Part shown: piece after piece, positions 43,009 through 55,169 of the stretch
Position numbering within the stretch: position 1 is the stretch's first letter
Layout: the number at the start of each line of letters is the position of its first letter
DNA from: Nymphaea colorata
Lineage: Eukaryota; Streptophyta; Magnoliopsida; Nymphaeales; Nymphaeaceae
Assembly (NCBI RefSeq): GCF_008831285.2
Contig: NC_045150.1
Location: forward strand, 13,189,868-13,253,867
DNA: 64,000 bases
Direction of reading: 5' to 3'
Translations under genes and position numbers: made by a program
Notes under the pieces: generated by a model
Seen by the model: only the letters and a program-made list of their open reading frames with translations
Told to the model about the DNA's origin: nothing
The model's database searches: none

Positions 43009-45470
43009 TTAACATAAAAATAATGCAACAAAATACTTTACATATGGCAATTGTGCTCTACGACTTTTCATCTTGTAAAATGCATCAATAATATCATTGG
43101 AGTCAAACATTTGGGTAATTTCTTTTTCAATATACAAAAGCAAACAATCAGCAAAGAATTCATCCTCTATTTTGTTACGCAATCTTGTTTTAATAAGCTT
43201 CATAGCAGAGAATGCCCTTTCTGTGGTTGCAGTGGACACAGGAAGCGTTAGAATGAGACTAAGCAACCTGTATACATAAGGATATCTTTCACTTTTTCTA
43301 CTATGTACCATTGTTTGACATACATCTGATAGTGTACCCAAATTTTGAAAACTTGGATGATGACAAATATTATTCTTATAATTCTTCAACTGATAATTTA
43401 AACTCATAAGATCTGAGTATAGAAAATCTTCAGGATAAAACTTCTCTGCAAGAGTGTATGCATCTTGTGCATTAAATGACTCATATTGATCTCTAGGGTC
43501 GAATGTCGATATCAAACATAGTATTTCCAAAGAATTTTCATTAAATCTACTATTCAACTCTACCAGTTGAGAATCAATGGCAGCAATAAAAATATCGACA
43601 TGATAATGATGTCTCACTGTAATGAAATTACATTCACGATGAAAACGTGATCCTCTGACAAAATATTGAACATCCATATCTGGAATAGGGATATCATGTG
43701 TCACACAAAATGCTCCCAGAGTATCTATAAATGAATCCCAACCATTCTCCCTAAGTTCTTGTAGGAACTTTTTTGAATTATAAACCATAGTCATTGCATT
43801 TAAAATGTCTTGTCTTTGCCTTTGCAATGACTGACAAAGAGTATCACTCTGTCCCAAAATTTGTTGTACCAAGTGTAAAATAAATACAAAGTCAAGGATG
43901 TGATCATGTCGTAAGCTGAAAGACCTTCACCCTGTATTTGAGATGATGATCCATTGTCTTTTAAATTTTTCAATACTACACATGTTGCATTGAACATTTT
44001 TATTAAACTACACGCAGACACAAAATGAGATCTCCATCTAGTATCACCAGGCCGTTGTAGTGATCTAATTTGATTAAGTCCTCTTCAGTTTCAAGTTCAT
44101 CTATAGCAATTCTGAATGCAAATTCATTTGCTTGAGCTTCATGCAATTCATCATTACATTTACTGCTTGCACTAACAACATTAATTACATATGTTAACTG
44201 TTCAAAAAATTTATGAACATGGCCAACTTCTTTTGAAGCTGCAACAAGTGCAATTTGTAATCTATGAGCAAAACAATGAACATAATATGCATAAAGACAT
44301 TCATTTAAAATTAATGTTTGCAATCCATTCAATTTGCCTCGCATATTACTAGCACCATCATATCCTTGACCCCGTAGATCTTGAATGCTAAGATTATGTT
44401 GAGACAACAAAGTAGAAATTGCATTCTTCAAAGTAATTGTGTAGTATCCTTTACATGCACAACATCTAAAAATCGCTTTTGAACTTGACCTTGCTTATTA
44501 GCAAATCTAAGAACAATAGCCATTTGCTCTCTCTTGAACTCATCTCGAGCTTTATCAATAATAATACAATATTTAGTGTCACCAATTTCTTTTATAATTT
44601 TAGCTCTCACTTTACTTGCAAAAATATGTAAAATTTCTTTCTGAACTGTAGGTGATGTATATTTAGCATTCTTTGGAACATTATCCAAGACAACTTGTGC
44701 AACTTTGTCATTATAACTAGCTAAAGTTTTAATGAACTCAATAAAGTTACCTTGATTCATTGAACTTGAACTTTCATCATGGCCTCTAAAAGTACAAGCT
44801 TGAAATGTTAACCAACGAACTACGTCTACAGATGCCTTCAATCTCAAGCGGTTGTTGTGAACAAGCTTTGAACTTTGCTTTTCAATCATTTTATCTATGT
44901 GTTTGCTTTGACGACTTAAGTCATTAAATGCACTCACATTCATATTATGGGGTGAATTTTGACTTGTCCCTTCATGAATAAGAAATCCACATTGTTTCTC
45001 ACTACCACTCACCCTCTTCCAAACTCTGAATTCTTCAGTAATAAATGGACTGTCATTTGAATATGGAGTACTGAAGAGATAACACGGCAAACAGTATGCA
45101 CTATCTGTCTTGGGAGAATATTCTAACCATGGAAATTTTTGAAACCATGAAGCTTAAAATTTACGAGGATGACTTGAAGTGCCTGACACTGGATATCTAT
45201 GAAGTTTGTGTTGATATGGCCCATAATTAATATATGCTCGTCTAACTTCATCTCTCTCATTTACTGATATCTCTCATATAGGACATCGCAACCCTGGATC
45301 ACGCACGAGACTTTCTACAGTTTCAATTTTTAAATACTTAAAAGGTGGAGAATCTGAGTCACAAAGAACAGTATCAAGAGCTTTCGGACTAGAACAACCA
45401 GTATTTTGGTTTTTCTCCCCCTTGGTTTTCTCCCCTTTGGTTTATTTCCTCTTGATTTTCTCCCTCTTGA
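43009..45470 (-). pseudogene. hAT transposase relic (TTF-type zinc finger/DUF4371/hAT dimerisation)
   Basis: Minus-strand frames from about 45350 read VRDPGLRCPI, ERDEVRRAYINYGPYQHKLH, ASWFQKFPWLEYSPKTDSAY and CLPCYLFS, which is the TTF-type zinc finger of the ZMYM1-like hAT family. FRVWKRVSG and SPHN follow. The DUF4371 catalytic region holds IIIDKARDEFKREQMAIVLR and GQGYDGASNMRG, keeping both aspartates. The C-terminal hAT dimerisation block is PVSTATTERAFSAMKLIKTR followed by LRNK. It acts in the nucleus, excising and inserting hAT elements. Broken by stops near 45279 and 45153 and frameshifts near 44430, 44020 and 43880. Confidence 0.88.
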
Positions 45471-47130
45471 TCAATAACTTGTTTTATTTTTTGAAATAAT
45501 CTTGAATATTTTTCATCTTCTACTCAATAAACTAACATGAAAAACCTGAAATTTAAATAGACAATAAGATTTAAACATTTTAGATATATACAAACCCAAT
45601 AAACATAGCACAATGCAAGCAACATATGAAGATCTCATGATGCCAAACAATAAAAAAAATGTGAACATACAAAATTGAAGAACATATTAATGCAAACCTA
45701 ATCCTTATTCTTCCCTTTATTGCAGCCAAAAAATTAGGTTCAAATGTCTGGCATTCCATGTCGTTGGCATCATATACAACAAAAAGCTTTTAAGCCTGCA
45801 TTACCTAAAGACATTATTCCAACAGTAACATTACTCACTTAACTAGTGTGTGTGTGTGTGAGAGAGAGAGAGAGAATTTGAGGATTAGTCTAGCAGGGGC
45901 TTCTCAAACATGGTATTCATATTTGAGAAGCCTCCATCTCCAATAAGGATCCAAGGGAACCAAACATGTATAGATTTCAAAAGTATGGATTTAAGATCCT
46001 CAAAATGCCTCAAGTCCAAGGATCTCAAAGGGGTTCCGACTTTATTGACAACATTTAAGATGCAAGCATTATGAATTTATGATGTAAGCATTACAAATTT
46101 AAGATGCAAGCATTACAATTTATGTATGGCATCCGTCCTATTTATATACAAATATCGGATGTTAAGTAGAATATAAATACAATTTAAAAAACTAGTGCCA
46201 AATTAATCCAAAATCTGAACTTGAGTTTGATTTCAAATCTATAGCTTTCAACTTCTTCCATGTAATATACATACTTGAAGTCTGATTTCAGATTTTACAA
46301 TCATAAGTGTGCATTAAAGAAGTAACTGTTATATATCTAGTATTATAACTTTATAACTGTTCAAATATACAACATAAGTGGGCATTAAAGAAGTAACTGT
46401 TATATATCTAATATTATAAGTTTATAACTGTACAAATATACAACATATATTGTCTATAACATATACAAGACTGATTAAAAAAACAAGTAATATGTACAGA
46501 ACTTATAAAATGAAGTCGAAATGTTGATTTTTCCAAAGCAATGAGAAATGATCTCTCTCGAATTCAGACTCCTAATTCTTTTACAGAAGGACAATTCATA
46601 AACCAGTTTAGACTTAGTGCACAGGAAACAGATCCACGTACTTCCAGTGGAAAGAGGACAAAATATTGCTAGGAAGAACAGAACTAGGAGGTGATGGGAA
46701 ATTCAAGCAAGAAGTGAGCATCTCCAGGATTGATGTGCAGCATGGCCGATACAAACTGGAAGCACTGGGGAAGTGTGCTTCTATTCTGTTTTTCTGTTAC
46801 AACATTCTATAACTTCTTTAGATGCTATTGATAATATGCAGTTAAAACTTATAGTAAACTTTTGAACACTTCCATCAGCATCATTTTTTATCTTATTCTT
46901 GTTCATTTGATGAAATAAGTGCACCTTAAGTATGCCACTACAACTAGAGACACAAAATAGAGGTGCAAAGTGGCTTGCACATAACTGGATTTAACAGTTT
47001 CTGACTGGACTTCCTAAGCTCCAAAGTCAATTCAATGTCTAACACATTACTAGAAAAAGTACAAACATTATAAAAATGTGTGGAATTTCTTAACATTTAA
47101 AACTCTGCGCTTATCCAACTACTGCTGCAT
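45471..47130. other. Interior of hAT element upstream of transposase
   Basis: Non-coding, A/T-rich, with a (GT)n-(GA)n tract at 45846-45875. A roughly 60-bp direct repeat (GTGGGCATTAAAGAAGTAACTGTTATATATC-like) begins near 46309 and again near 46379. Confidence 0.55.
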
Positions 47131-47208
47131 TATGATGTTTGCACTGTAGATATGGAATCTCCAACAGAAAAAGAATAAAGAAAAATCATACGTATGAAGA
47201 TAGCACAG

Positions 47209-47460
47209 ACCTTGGCTCGCATTTGTTCTAAAAATGAATCTCTTTCATCCGGTTGAGGGATGCTTGTGCTTCTATTTAATGATGTGGCTTGCTTCACCTG
47301 CACAATACACAGGTTTGAGAAGTAAAAGAAAAAAGTCAATGCAGTAGAAAATTAGAAAAATAGAAAGGAGAAGAAAACTGAAAATGGAGACTACCTTTCC
47401 CTTGTCATGAAGTCTATGTCGTGCATCTACTCTCTTCAAAAATCAAAAGGTTGCGGTACA
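47209..47460 (-). pseudogene. Two exon-like segments inside the hAT element, identity unknown
   Basis: On the minus strand, a segment ending RVDARHRLHDKGK abuts GTAGTCT (about 47393). After an intron of about 95 bp, CAG at about 47301 is followed by VKQATSLNRSTSIPQPDERD and SFLEQMRAK, ending at a GTCTGTG donor (about 47209). Both exon borders fit splice consensus and the frame is continuous across them. The second segment faintly recalls the short LLEQIRxK motif near the C-terminus of plant SCAR/WAVE-type proteins; that is only a resemblance. It could be a captured host gene piece or 5' exons of the transposon gene. Confidence 0.35.
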
Positions 47461-48109
47461 GAATGCTCCCAACTTCTGATCTGAACAATCAGAGTGGATT
47501 CTATCAAATTCAGCACATTTAAACCCCAAAAAAAGCAGGGGAAGAAAAAAAACCAAAAACCATAGCCTAACCGTTGCGCATCCCTAAACAAATCGGTAAG
47601 CAGGCATCCCTGAAGTCAGGACTATCCACTACAACCGAACTTAACGGATCACCAATAGTTCATCACTTTCATCCATCCTTGAAAGGTCAAAATAGTCGAC
47701 AACTTTCTAAGCGCATTGTTAACAAACAGAACACAGTTTTTTCGAGGAAATTCATGGAACCTATCTCTAACTCAAATAATTTAAAAACGAATTAAACAAA
47801 TCCGTAGCTAGGGGACGGTGGCGGTAAGCATCATAAAGAAATTAGACACTTTCAGTTTCAATAACAAATAGCTTCCTCCTCCAACTCAACCACCCCCACC
47901 CCCCCTCCCCTGCCCCACCCATACATACACACACCGAACATGCACGCGCGCGCGTGCCAGAGAGAGAGAAAGAAAGACAGATTATTCAAACCCTGCTTCA
48001 TCAGTCTCCAAAATCAGCAACATAACTCAAATGAAACCATTCTTGCCATGAATTGTAAAAAAAGGAGAAAAAAGTGCCCAACATCTCAGCTAGCCAACAG
48101 TCCCAAATT

Positions 48110-48640
48110 ACCTCTGCCAACTCGCTTTGTTGTGGTTGTGGGCCAGCCGGCCAGGGCAAGGAGAGAGGGAGCCAGCGGGCAACGAGAACTGTGATTGTGG
48201 TGTGGGCCAAGGCAGCCAGGAAGGAGGAGCTAGTGAGATGTGTGATCGTGAGCCAGGGTAGGGAAAGTGGAGCCAGCGAGAGAGAGGGCGTGAGACTGTG
48301 AGAGAAAGGGCCCTGCTATCTGCTACCGTTCTGGCCAGAGAGGGGACCATCCGAGAAAGCGGGAGAAAGAGGGCGAAATGGTTGTGGGCCAGAGAGGAGG
48401 GGACCATCCAAGCAAGCAGGAGAGAGAGGGGTGAAAAGATAGGGTAGGGCACAAAGGGAGTGAGCAAGAGAGAAAGGGCGAAAGACGGGAGAGAGTGAGT
48501 GGGTTGGGGCAAGACCATCTGCAGGTCGGGCCAAGACCATCCGCTGGTCGGGCCAGAGTAAAAAAAATCTGATTTTTTTAATATGATTTTTTTTTCTCTG
48601 AAGCTCACCCGGGCCATGGCCCAGGCGCCCCCCCCCCTCC
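48110..48640. repeat. GA-rich degenerate subterminal repeats of hAT element
   Basis: GGCCAGAGAGGGGACCATCC and GGCCAGAGAGGAGGGGACCATCC recur about 70 bp apart (48332 and 48390). CAAGACCATCTGCAGGTCGGGC and CAAGACCATCCGCTGGTCGGGC recur at 48511 and 48533. AGGGAGCCAGCGGGCAA-like words repeat upstream. Confidence 0.7.
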
Positions 48641-48647
48641 GCCCCTG

Positions 48648-50801
48648 TTTTGCGGTGAATAAGGTCACCTATACAGCCAGCCTGTGAGAAGCGTCGCCAG
48701 TAGTTCTCGAAGAGCTATAGCGAGGAAGGTGGCCCAAATACCTATACGGTGATGATCCCCACCGTTATGAAACTATACCAGGTTATCTAAGGGCGATAGA
48801 GCGAAAAAGAACAAAAGGAGGGTAAAAGAAATCTTTTGTGTGGGAAGAAGAAGAGGACGAGATGGATGAAATATTGTACGTTTGTCCTCTTTCTCTATGC
48901 ACTGATTCATGCTGTTTAACACACTTAAGTTACTAAGTCTGCTTCTCACAATTGTAAGGAAAACTGAGCAGGAAGCTCGACCTCTCAAGAACGCAGAGTC
49001 ACACATTAATTCGTATTTTCCTTTGCTTTCTATTGGGTATTCGGCTTATTTGGTTCTTTTTCTTGGCTTTTTTTTTTCAAGATTCTCAACAAAGCTATAC
49101 TTTGGTAAGTAGAGATGACGTATCCTGTTTTATGTTGTTGATATCCATCAGCAGCTTAATGAGTTTATTTGCAAAAGGAGAACGTGTTTCACGATTCATC
49201 AAGTAACTTTAATGTCGGATTTTCTGTCTTCAAGATATCCAATAAACAATCTATTTGGTTTGAAGGCCGCCTTATGTTGTTATATTTGTCATCTTGACAC
49301 TTCTTGAAACTATTAATTATATAAGAGAGGGAAACGAGTTTCCTGGGAACTGTGGCTTTCACGGGAAAATTGAAGGATTTTGCCTCATAAGAATTGAGCA
49401 AATGGTTTGAATAACGCTATGTGGAGGAAGCATTACACTGGTTTGGAATTGTTGGAGTCATTCCCCTTTTCGGGAAAGCTATTCACATGCATGTTCTTAT
49501 ATGAGAATAGCTATGTGGTAGAAGGATTATACTGGTTTTTAGCGTGAATCTATTACCATGCACCTTGTGCATTGCAGAGAAAGTTTGGCGCTCCATCCTT
49601 ACTGTAATTTTTATACGAGAAGAAATAAGATGCGATATCCAGTTTGTCTGGATTTAGACATTTGTAGGTTCTTAAAAATTTTGAATTTTGACATAAGATA
49701 TTCTTGGAACCAAGTTTAAATTAATTGGAATTTAACTGTTCTCATTTATCAATCCAACTACATGAAGTTGTGGTGGATCTTTCCTAGATGGGGTGACCGA
49801 GGGCTAAAAATAGGTTGGTCTCAAGCTGACCCAGACTTCATTGAATCCAACATGCATACTCGCATGTTTTGGACTCAAGTGCCAGAAATTTGAGTTCAGA
49901 ATTGCGGAAATTTGTAGCCCATTCTTTCTCTGACTAACTTGAGATCCAAAAAATTTACATCAAATGAATTGGATCTTTTTCTGGATCTTAGACTTGAATC
50001 TGCATTGACACTAATGGAATCCAGATCATAAGATTAAAAACCAGGCTCCATTGTCTTTGCTAGACAAGTCATGTGTCGGTAATCTAGTCGCCATGTGGAC
50101 TGGCTAGACAAATGCAATTACTTTAGGTTTTTTATTTTTATTTTTTTGTTGTTTCAATCAATTACAAATTTTGCAAAATAATGCACAAATTGATTAAGTA
50201 ATAAAGCCACTTTTAAGCTTGGAAGGGCATAATGTACCTGGCTGAGAAGGCACTGGTGAAATCCCATGCAACTCCCTATAAGATAACAAGTAATGGTAAG
50301 AGCGTTGTATTACTTAATCATTTGTTTCGTCACCTAAATTATAAAGGTAACAAGCGATCTCAGTTTCATTTGTTAAGCCAGCAGTGGTTAAAAGGTACTT
50401 TAAAGATTGTTTATGGAATAGTTGAGGTGAAATCTTGTAGCAATTGTTGGGAATCTAATTATTTAGAACTCAAAGATTAAACGATACACACATTTGATTG
50501 TAACTTTTATTTTTAGCTCATTTCTCTATCCTGCATATCAACTTGTCTATGCTTTGAATTTGCAGTTAAGGATTCAAAGCAAACCAATTAATTCAATGAC
50601 GCCTTAGAAAAAGATAAGTTGATTTTGCGAAACATATATAATCAAGAATAATGTTGTAAATATTGGTGTTCGGTCTCCATATCAATTTACCTATTAATAC
50701 ATAATCGGCACTTATCACCAATTTTATTTTAAATTACAAAAAATTAAATCATTTAATTAATTTAAAAAGTAAAAAACAAAATTTACACAAACCTATATAT
50801 G
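48648..50801. other. No recognised gene
   Basis: Unique sequence. An 82-codon open frame at 50232-50480 (MYLAEKALVK...) shows no domain. 50690-50790 is very A/T-rich. The last five bases (50797-50801, ATATG) are the target site of the LTR element. Confidence 0.5.
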
Positions 50802-51213
50802 TGTTCCCGTGTGTCTAGTGTCTGTACAGTCCTTTGCTTTTGATGTATTTCTTTTGTTTATGTTGAGTCATGGTGTAAGCTTGTAAGTTCACCTATGTCG
50901 GAGCACCCTCCCAAAATGGCCTAAGTGCAAGATTGAGATTCCTTGTTTTGGATGGTCGGCTTGGGAATTCTGTAAGTAGCTTCGGTCATCCTTTGTAAGT
51001 AAAGTCTAAAAGCTTACTTGTTTTCCCTCGTGATGTACTCATCTGGTTAAGTTAATTTATTGTGAGTTTTCTTTTCACACTCTTATGAAATTTGTGTCTT
51101 TGTTTTCGAGAAAGCGTTCAAGTGATCTGCGCTCACTTGAACGAGGCGAAGGCTTGCGGCTTACTAGCGAAAGTTTGCCGCACCCCACGGTCTGGAGTAG
51201 TCGGCCCGTGACA
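50802..51213 (+). repeat. 5' LTR
   Basis: Begins TGTTCCCGTGTG and ends CCCGTGACA (TG...CA). Aligns over its full length with 53624-54036. Confidence 0.95.
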
Positions 51214-51214
51214 A

Positions 51215-51227
51215 CTGGTATCGGAGC
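51215..51227 (+). other. Primer-binding site (tRNA-Met type)
   Basis: TGGTATCGGAGCC follows the 5' LTR by one base and matches the plant initiator-Met primer-binding consensus TGGTATCAGAGC with one change. Confidence 0.85.
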
Positions 51228-51309
51228 CCAGATTCTACTTAATCTGCGGAAGCGATCAGAGAGTCGGTGTAGAGTGTCGCGCCGACTTGCTGCTGTTGAA
51301 GAGAGTGTC

Positions 51310-52324
51310 ATGGCATCACAATACAATCTGCGAGGTGCCAAAGGCAATGAGCTGGCCCATCTAGAGGAGACGAGCTCGGCCCATGACCAGGGAAACCTGG
51401 AGGACACTGTGAATAGGTTGGTCGCAGATGTGGCCACCCATGAGGAAGCCCTTGGCTTTGCTGCCGAGACCTTCGAGGGATTCAAGGAGGAGATGAAGTT
51501 GGTGCTGGAACAGTGGCCGAGTCAGTGGCCATGAACCGGTCGTTCTCTGACTTGGTGAAGACCCTACATGGTGAAGACCCTACAGGATGAAGTTGCTGGA
51601 CTTTGGGCTTCAAACCAGAGACTGCTACGTACTAATTCAGCCAGTAGTGGCCATGAAAGGACCAGTAGGGTCGACGTTCAACGTCCGGCGAAGTACAGTG
51701 GTAGCCGGGATGTGAGGGCGATCGACAACTTTCTGTTCTAAGTGGACTACTACCTGGACTTGCAGAACGTAGTAGAAGAACATCTGAAGATCAAGACTAC
51801 AACAATGTTGTTAGAAGGAGATGTTGTGGCTTGGTGGCAGAGGAAAATCTTGGACATCGAGAATGGGGATTGCACGATTACTACCTTCGACGACTTCTGT
51901 AAGCAGTTGAAGAGATACTTTATGCCCGTTGATGCCGAAAGACAAGCTTATAGGTTGTTGCAAACCTAAAACAAACAGGCGCCTTGAGAGATTACATCCG
52001 GGCATATCAAATGATCATGTTGGATGTGCCTATGATGCCAGAAAAAGGTAACCTGCACTGGTTGATCATAGGGCTCCAATCTTGGGCCCAAGCCGACGTG
52101 GAGAGATCGAATCCAGAGACCTTGGAACAAGCATATGTGGCAGCCGAGCGCTTGGCCAAGACCCAACACAGAAGCTATACAGATACCTTCAAGTCTACGA
52201 AGAAGTCTGACCACGACGGTAAGACGGAAGAACGTCATGACAATAGAAATGAATCGTCGCCCCAGAAGCCAGCCGAGAGAAAGCCTTCTTCCGCAAAGAC
52301 TACAGTGGGCCACAAAGAGAAGTG
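51310..52324 (+). pseudogene. gag of the LTR element
   Basis: ATG at 51310 starts MASQYNLRGAKGNELAHLEE. The first frame stops at 51534. The capsid region resumes at about 51660 (RPAKYSGSRDVRAIDNF), passes a stop, then continues with VVAWWQRKILDIENGDCTI and FCKQLKRYFMPVDAE. Another stop near 51969 leads to LRDYIRAYQMIML and GLQSWAQADVER. The order (WW, DDFxxxLxxxF, LRDYVxxF, GLxxWAxxEL) is the Ty3 retrotransposon gag. It would form the particle shell. At least three disruptions. Confidence 0.88.
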
Positions 52325-53104
52325 ACTTGTTGGGTCTGCGGAGAAAGGCACTATATGCGTGTCTGCCCAAAATGGGTGAGACCTACCGAACAGGCCAATG
52401 CCGCGAGGGCCACCGAAGGCGGGACTGAAGAAGGGGAAGGATCGAGGATTGGTGCACTTCAGCTTCTCAACTCACTGAAACGTGAAGAGAAAGCGATACC
52501 TTCAAGGGAACTCATGTACATTGAGATTCTGGTGAATGGAAAGCCTACAATGGCTATGATAGATACGGGTGCCACGCACAATTTCGTCTTAGTTGTGGAG
52601 GCAAAGAGATTAGGCCTCACCCTTGAGAGGGGAGAGTTGCGCATGAAGGCAGTCAACTCAGAGGCAAAACCCATCCACGGATTGGCCCGGGATGTGGTTG
52701 TGAAGATTGAGAGTTGGTCAGAGAAAGTAAACTTCTCTGTGGTCCCGATGGACGATTACCAGATGATTCTCGACATGGAGCTCCTTAGTGCAGCGAAGAT
52801 GGTCCCGATGCCGTATTTGCGTAGTGTCAGCATTATGGATGAGAAGTCTCCTTGCATGGTGTTAGCGGTAACACTGAGGAAAGACAAGGGAAAGGTCGCG
52901 ATGATATCTGCACTTCAATTGAACAAAGGCCCGAAGCATGGCGGCAGGATGGACTTGGTGGCAACCAGGGAAGTGTCCAAAAACTCTCCTAATTCGGTCC
53001 CAGAAGCGCTTGTGCCTGTCTTAGAAGAATTCGCGAGGACAACGCCTGCGAAGCTCCCTAGATGGCAGCCACCTCGGCATAAAATGAGCCATACCCCCAC
53101 ATAA
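52325..53104 (+). pseudogene. Zinc knuckle and aspartic protease of the LTR element
   Basis: An open frame of about 260 codons. It starts with CWVCGERHYMRVCPKW (a zinc knuckle with one residue fewer than the standard CX2CX4HX4C). The retroviral-type protease core AMIDTGATHNFV follows, with the DTG active site intact, then the downstream flap strand region. The frame ends in LVPVLEEFARTTPAKLPRWQ, the usual lead-in to reverse transcriptase. The RT itself is deleted: the next residues belong to the integrase C-terminus. Confidence 0.9.
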
Positions 53105-53608
53105 TTGGAGAAACTTGCATATCAAAGACGAGGGTCGAATGAATTTCGAGCGGGCAACCAAGTCCTTGTGAAGCTTGACGCAGACCGAATAGGCATCTTC
53201 CGTGAGCGACACCGAGCTCGAATCAGAAAGTATGAAGGGCCATTTACTATGGTAAAGAGGATGGGGAAGCTGGCGTACAAGTTAGATCTATCGCTAGACT
53301 TTAAGGTGCATCCTGTGTTTCACGTCTGCAACCTTAAACCCTTCTACACCGACGATGAAGACCCGGAGAGAAGCCAACCCCGGAGAGAACCGATCATGCA
53401 ACGAGCGCCTTCCACCCGGCGGGCCACTGATCGACAAGTAGACCAGATCCTTCAGCACAAAGTTAACTATGGTGAACCGAAGCGATACTTGGTCAGATGG
53501 GTAGACGAAAATCAACCAACGCGGGAGTATGCCTTCCATTTGAAGCGGAGTCATCCAGAAGAAGTCAAGGTCTACCATGAAGCTGGTAGCACCGAGGACG
53601 ACGCTTGA
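53105..53608 (+). pseudogene. Integrase C-terminus and chromodomain of the LTR element
   Basis: The frame opens with a remnant of the integrase tail (FRAGNQVLVKLDADRI), the GPF/Y module KYEGPFTMVKRMGKLAYKL and HPVFHVCNLKPF. About 60 residues later a chromodomain follows: VDQILQHKV...KRYLVRWVDEN.. with EYAFHLK. Chromodomains in this position define chromoviruses and direct integration to particular chromatin. The stop at 53608 is the natural end of pol, just before the polypurine tract. Confidence 0.9.
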
Positions 53609-53610
53609 TT

Positions 53611-53623
53611 TGAAGGGGGAGCA
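53611..53623 (+). other. Polypurine tract
   Basis: TGAAGGGGGAGCA immediately precedes the 3' LTR, the plus-strand priming site. Confidence 0.85.
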
Positions 53624-54036
53624 TGTTCCCCTGTGTCTAGTGTCTGTACAGTCCTTTGCTTTTGCTGTATTTCTTTTGTTTATGTTGAGTCATGGTGTAA
53701 GCTTGTAAGTTCACCTATGTCGGAGCACCCTCCCAAAACGGCCTCAAGTGCAAGATTGGGGTTCCTTGTTTTGGATGGTCAGCATGGAAATTCTGTAAGT
53801 GGCTTCAGCCATCCTTTGTAAGTAAAGTGTGAAAGCTTACTTGCTTTCCCTCGTGATGTACTCATCTTGTTAAGTGAATATATTGCGAGTTTTCTTTCCA
53901 CACTATTGTAAAATTTGTGTCTTTGTTTTCGAGAAAGCGTTCAAGTGATCTGTGCCCAATTAAACGAGGTGAAGTCTTGCGGCTTACTGGCGATAGTTTG
54001 CTGCGCCGCATAGTCCGGAGTAGTCGGCCCGTGACA
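53624..54036 (+). repeat. 3' LTR
   Basis: Begins TGTTCCCCTGTG and ends CCCGTGACA; followed by the ATATG duplication. Confidence 0.95.
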
Positions 54037-54041
54037 ATATG

Positions 54042-54717
54042 GGCTAACTATTGTATGAATAAATGGTTCTTTTTGCATGCAACGATGTTTAACGGTACTG
54101 CCTCGTATCCAACCCAAGTCAAGGCGTTTTGAGAAAGAAAAGAATTTACCAAAAAATGAGAAAGAAAAGAGGAAAATGATCGTTGAGGAACGCTCGTTGC
54201 AGTTTTTCCAAGTTGTTCTCAGTCTCACTTTTTTCTCTCTCACTGTGGTCGGAGAAGGGATTCCGAGGAGAACCTCTGCCCTGGTCGTCGGAGGGTCTTT
54301 GCCCCGTCCCAATGGAGCTCAACCTCACGTTTCTCACCGCCACCAGCATCAACAGTACCTACATTGGCAACCTCGTCAGAGGTCTCACCGTCTTCTCTTG
54401 CCCTTTTTCGGTCTCTCTCTTTCTCTGTGGGTAGCCGTTGCTGAGCATCTTGCAATCCAACAGTAGAACGCTCTCCGCCAACCGAGATTGATGGCATAGG
54501 TTCGCCTGAAACCCTAGAGCCGCTCACTTTTCTTTTGGCGGATACGATTCTTGTAGTTCTGTACTCCTCTTCTCCAGTCTTGTCCATAGACAACAGAACT
54601 TTACCACATTTCATTTCTTTTTCCATAGAGGTTCGCAGGATTTCCCGGTCTTCTCCAGTCTTGGCTCGTATAAGGAGTCTAATGGTAATTGGTGATGCAA
54701 AGGGTGTGAATATTTCC
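54042..54717. other. No recognised gene; sequence left of block Y'
   Basis: A GC-richer segment (54240-54626) has open frames on both strands. The longest, on the minus strand, starts MEKEMKCGKVLL and is Glu/Arg-rich without a recognised domain. It is absent upstream of block Y, so it does not belong to the duplication. Confidence 0.4.
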
Positions 54718-55169
54718 GTGCGTTATGGAATCGGGGATCGCGGATGAGTTGGGGGATTGTGGCTTTGGAGGTGGGATTTTCGGACTAGGCTTTTTCGTGT
54801 CCTTCCGTTGGCAGTTCCAGCATTCGCGGGATTTTCCTTAAGGTTGATTTTCATTGTGGTGGAGGTATGGCCTATTGAGAATCTGGCATGCATTTCATCT
54901 GCTTTTTAAAAATTGTTCGTCTTTGTGTCTTAGGATGAGTAGATTGGGATAGTGATGCTTTTTAATTACTGCATTGGTTGGCAGAAGAATTTGTGTGTGC
55001 GAACTCCTGGATCTGCATTTGTTTCGTATATGCGTGGAGGAGAGTTTGACATCTTGATGCGGCTTGCTTTGGTTAATTTGTATCGGTGGTCTTGCTTATA
55101 CAACGGATGCCTGCATTTTATTGTCGTAATTTAGCAGTTGTTTCTTCACAAGGAAGTGATGATTCTAAA

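Larger units (their letters stand above)
42457..48647 (-). mobile_element. hAT transposon, 6.2 kb, with decayed transposase
   Basis: The left end CAAGGGCGGAGG and right end CCTCCGCCCCTG are inverted repeats with one mismatch in 12. Between them lies a minus-strand hAT transposase relic (about 45470-43009) with roughly 3 kb upstream. Flanks (CATTTTGG left, TTTTGCGG right) do not give a convincing 8-bp duplication, so exact ends are provisional. The subterminal right 500 bp (48110-48640) are purine-rich with degenerate repeats (GGCCAGAGAGGGGACCATCC-like), as in hAT subterminal transposase-binding regions. Two exon-like pieces at 47209-47440 may be 5' exons or captured host sequence. Confidence 0.7.
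50802..54036 (+). mobile_element. Ty3/gypsy chromovirus-type LTR retrotransposon, internally deleted
   Basis: The element has two LTRs of about 412 bp, a primer-binding site complementary to initiator tRNA-Met, gag, protease, integrase C-terminus with chromodomain, and a polypurine tract. Identical 5-bp target duplications ATATG flank it (50797-50801 and 54037-54041). At 3.2 kb it is about 3 kb short of an autonomous element: reverse transcriptase, RNase H and most of integrase are missing between about 53090 and 53110. About 35 mismatches between the LTRs were counted by eye (8-9%), indicating an old insertion. It could only move with help in trans. Confidence 0.93.

Noticed and set aside
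42449-48655. 8-bp target duplication for the large hAT element
   Set aside because: CATTTTGG and TTTTGCGG agree at only about half the positions, so the duplication is not supported and the element ends remain provisional.
54240-54626. 128-codon minus-strand frame starting MEKEMKCGKVLL
   Set aside because: Considered as a small host protein, but no recognised domain and the opposite strand is equally open.
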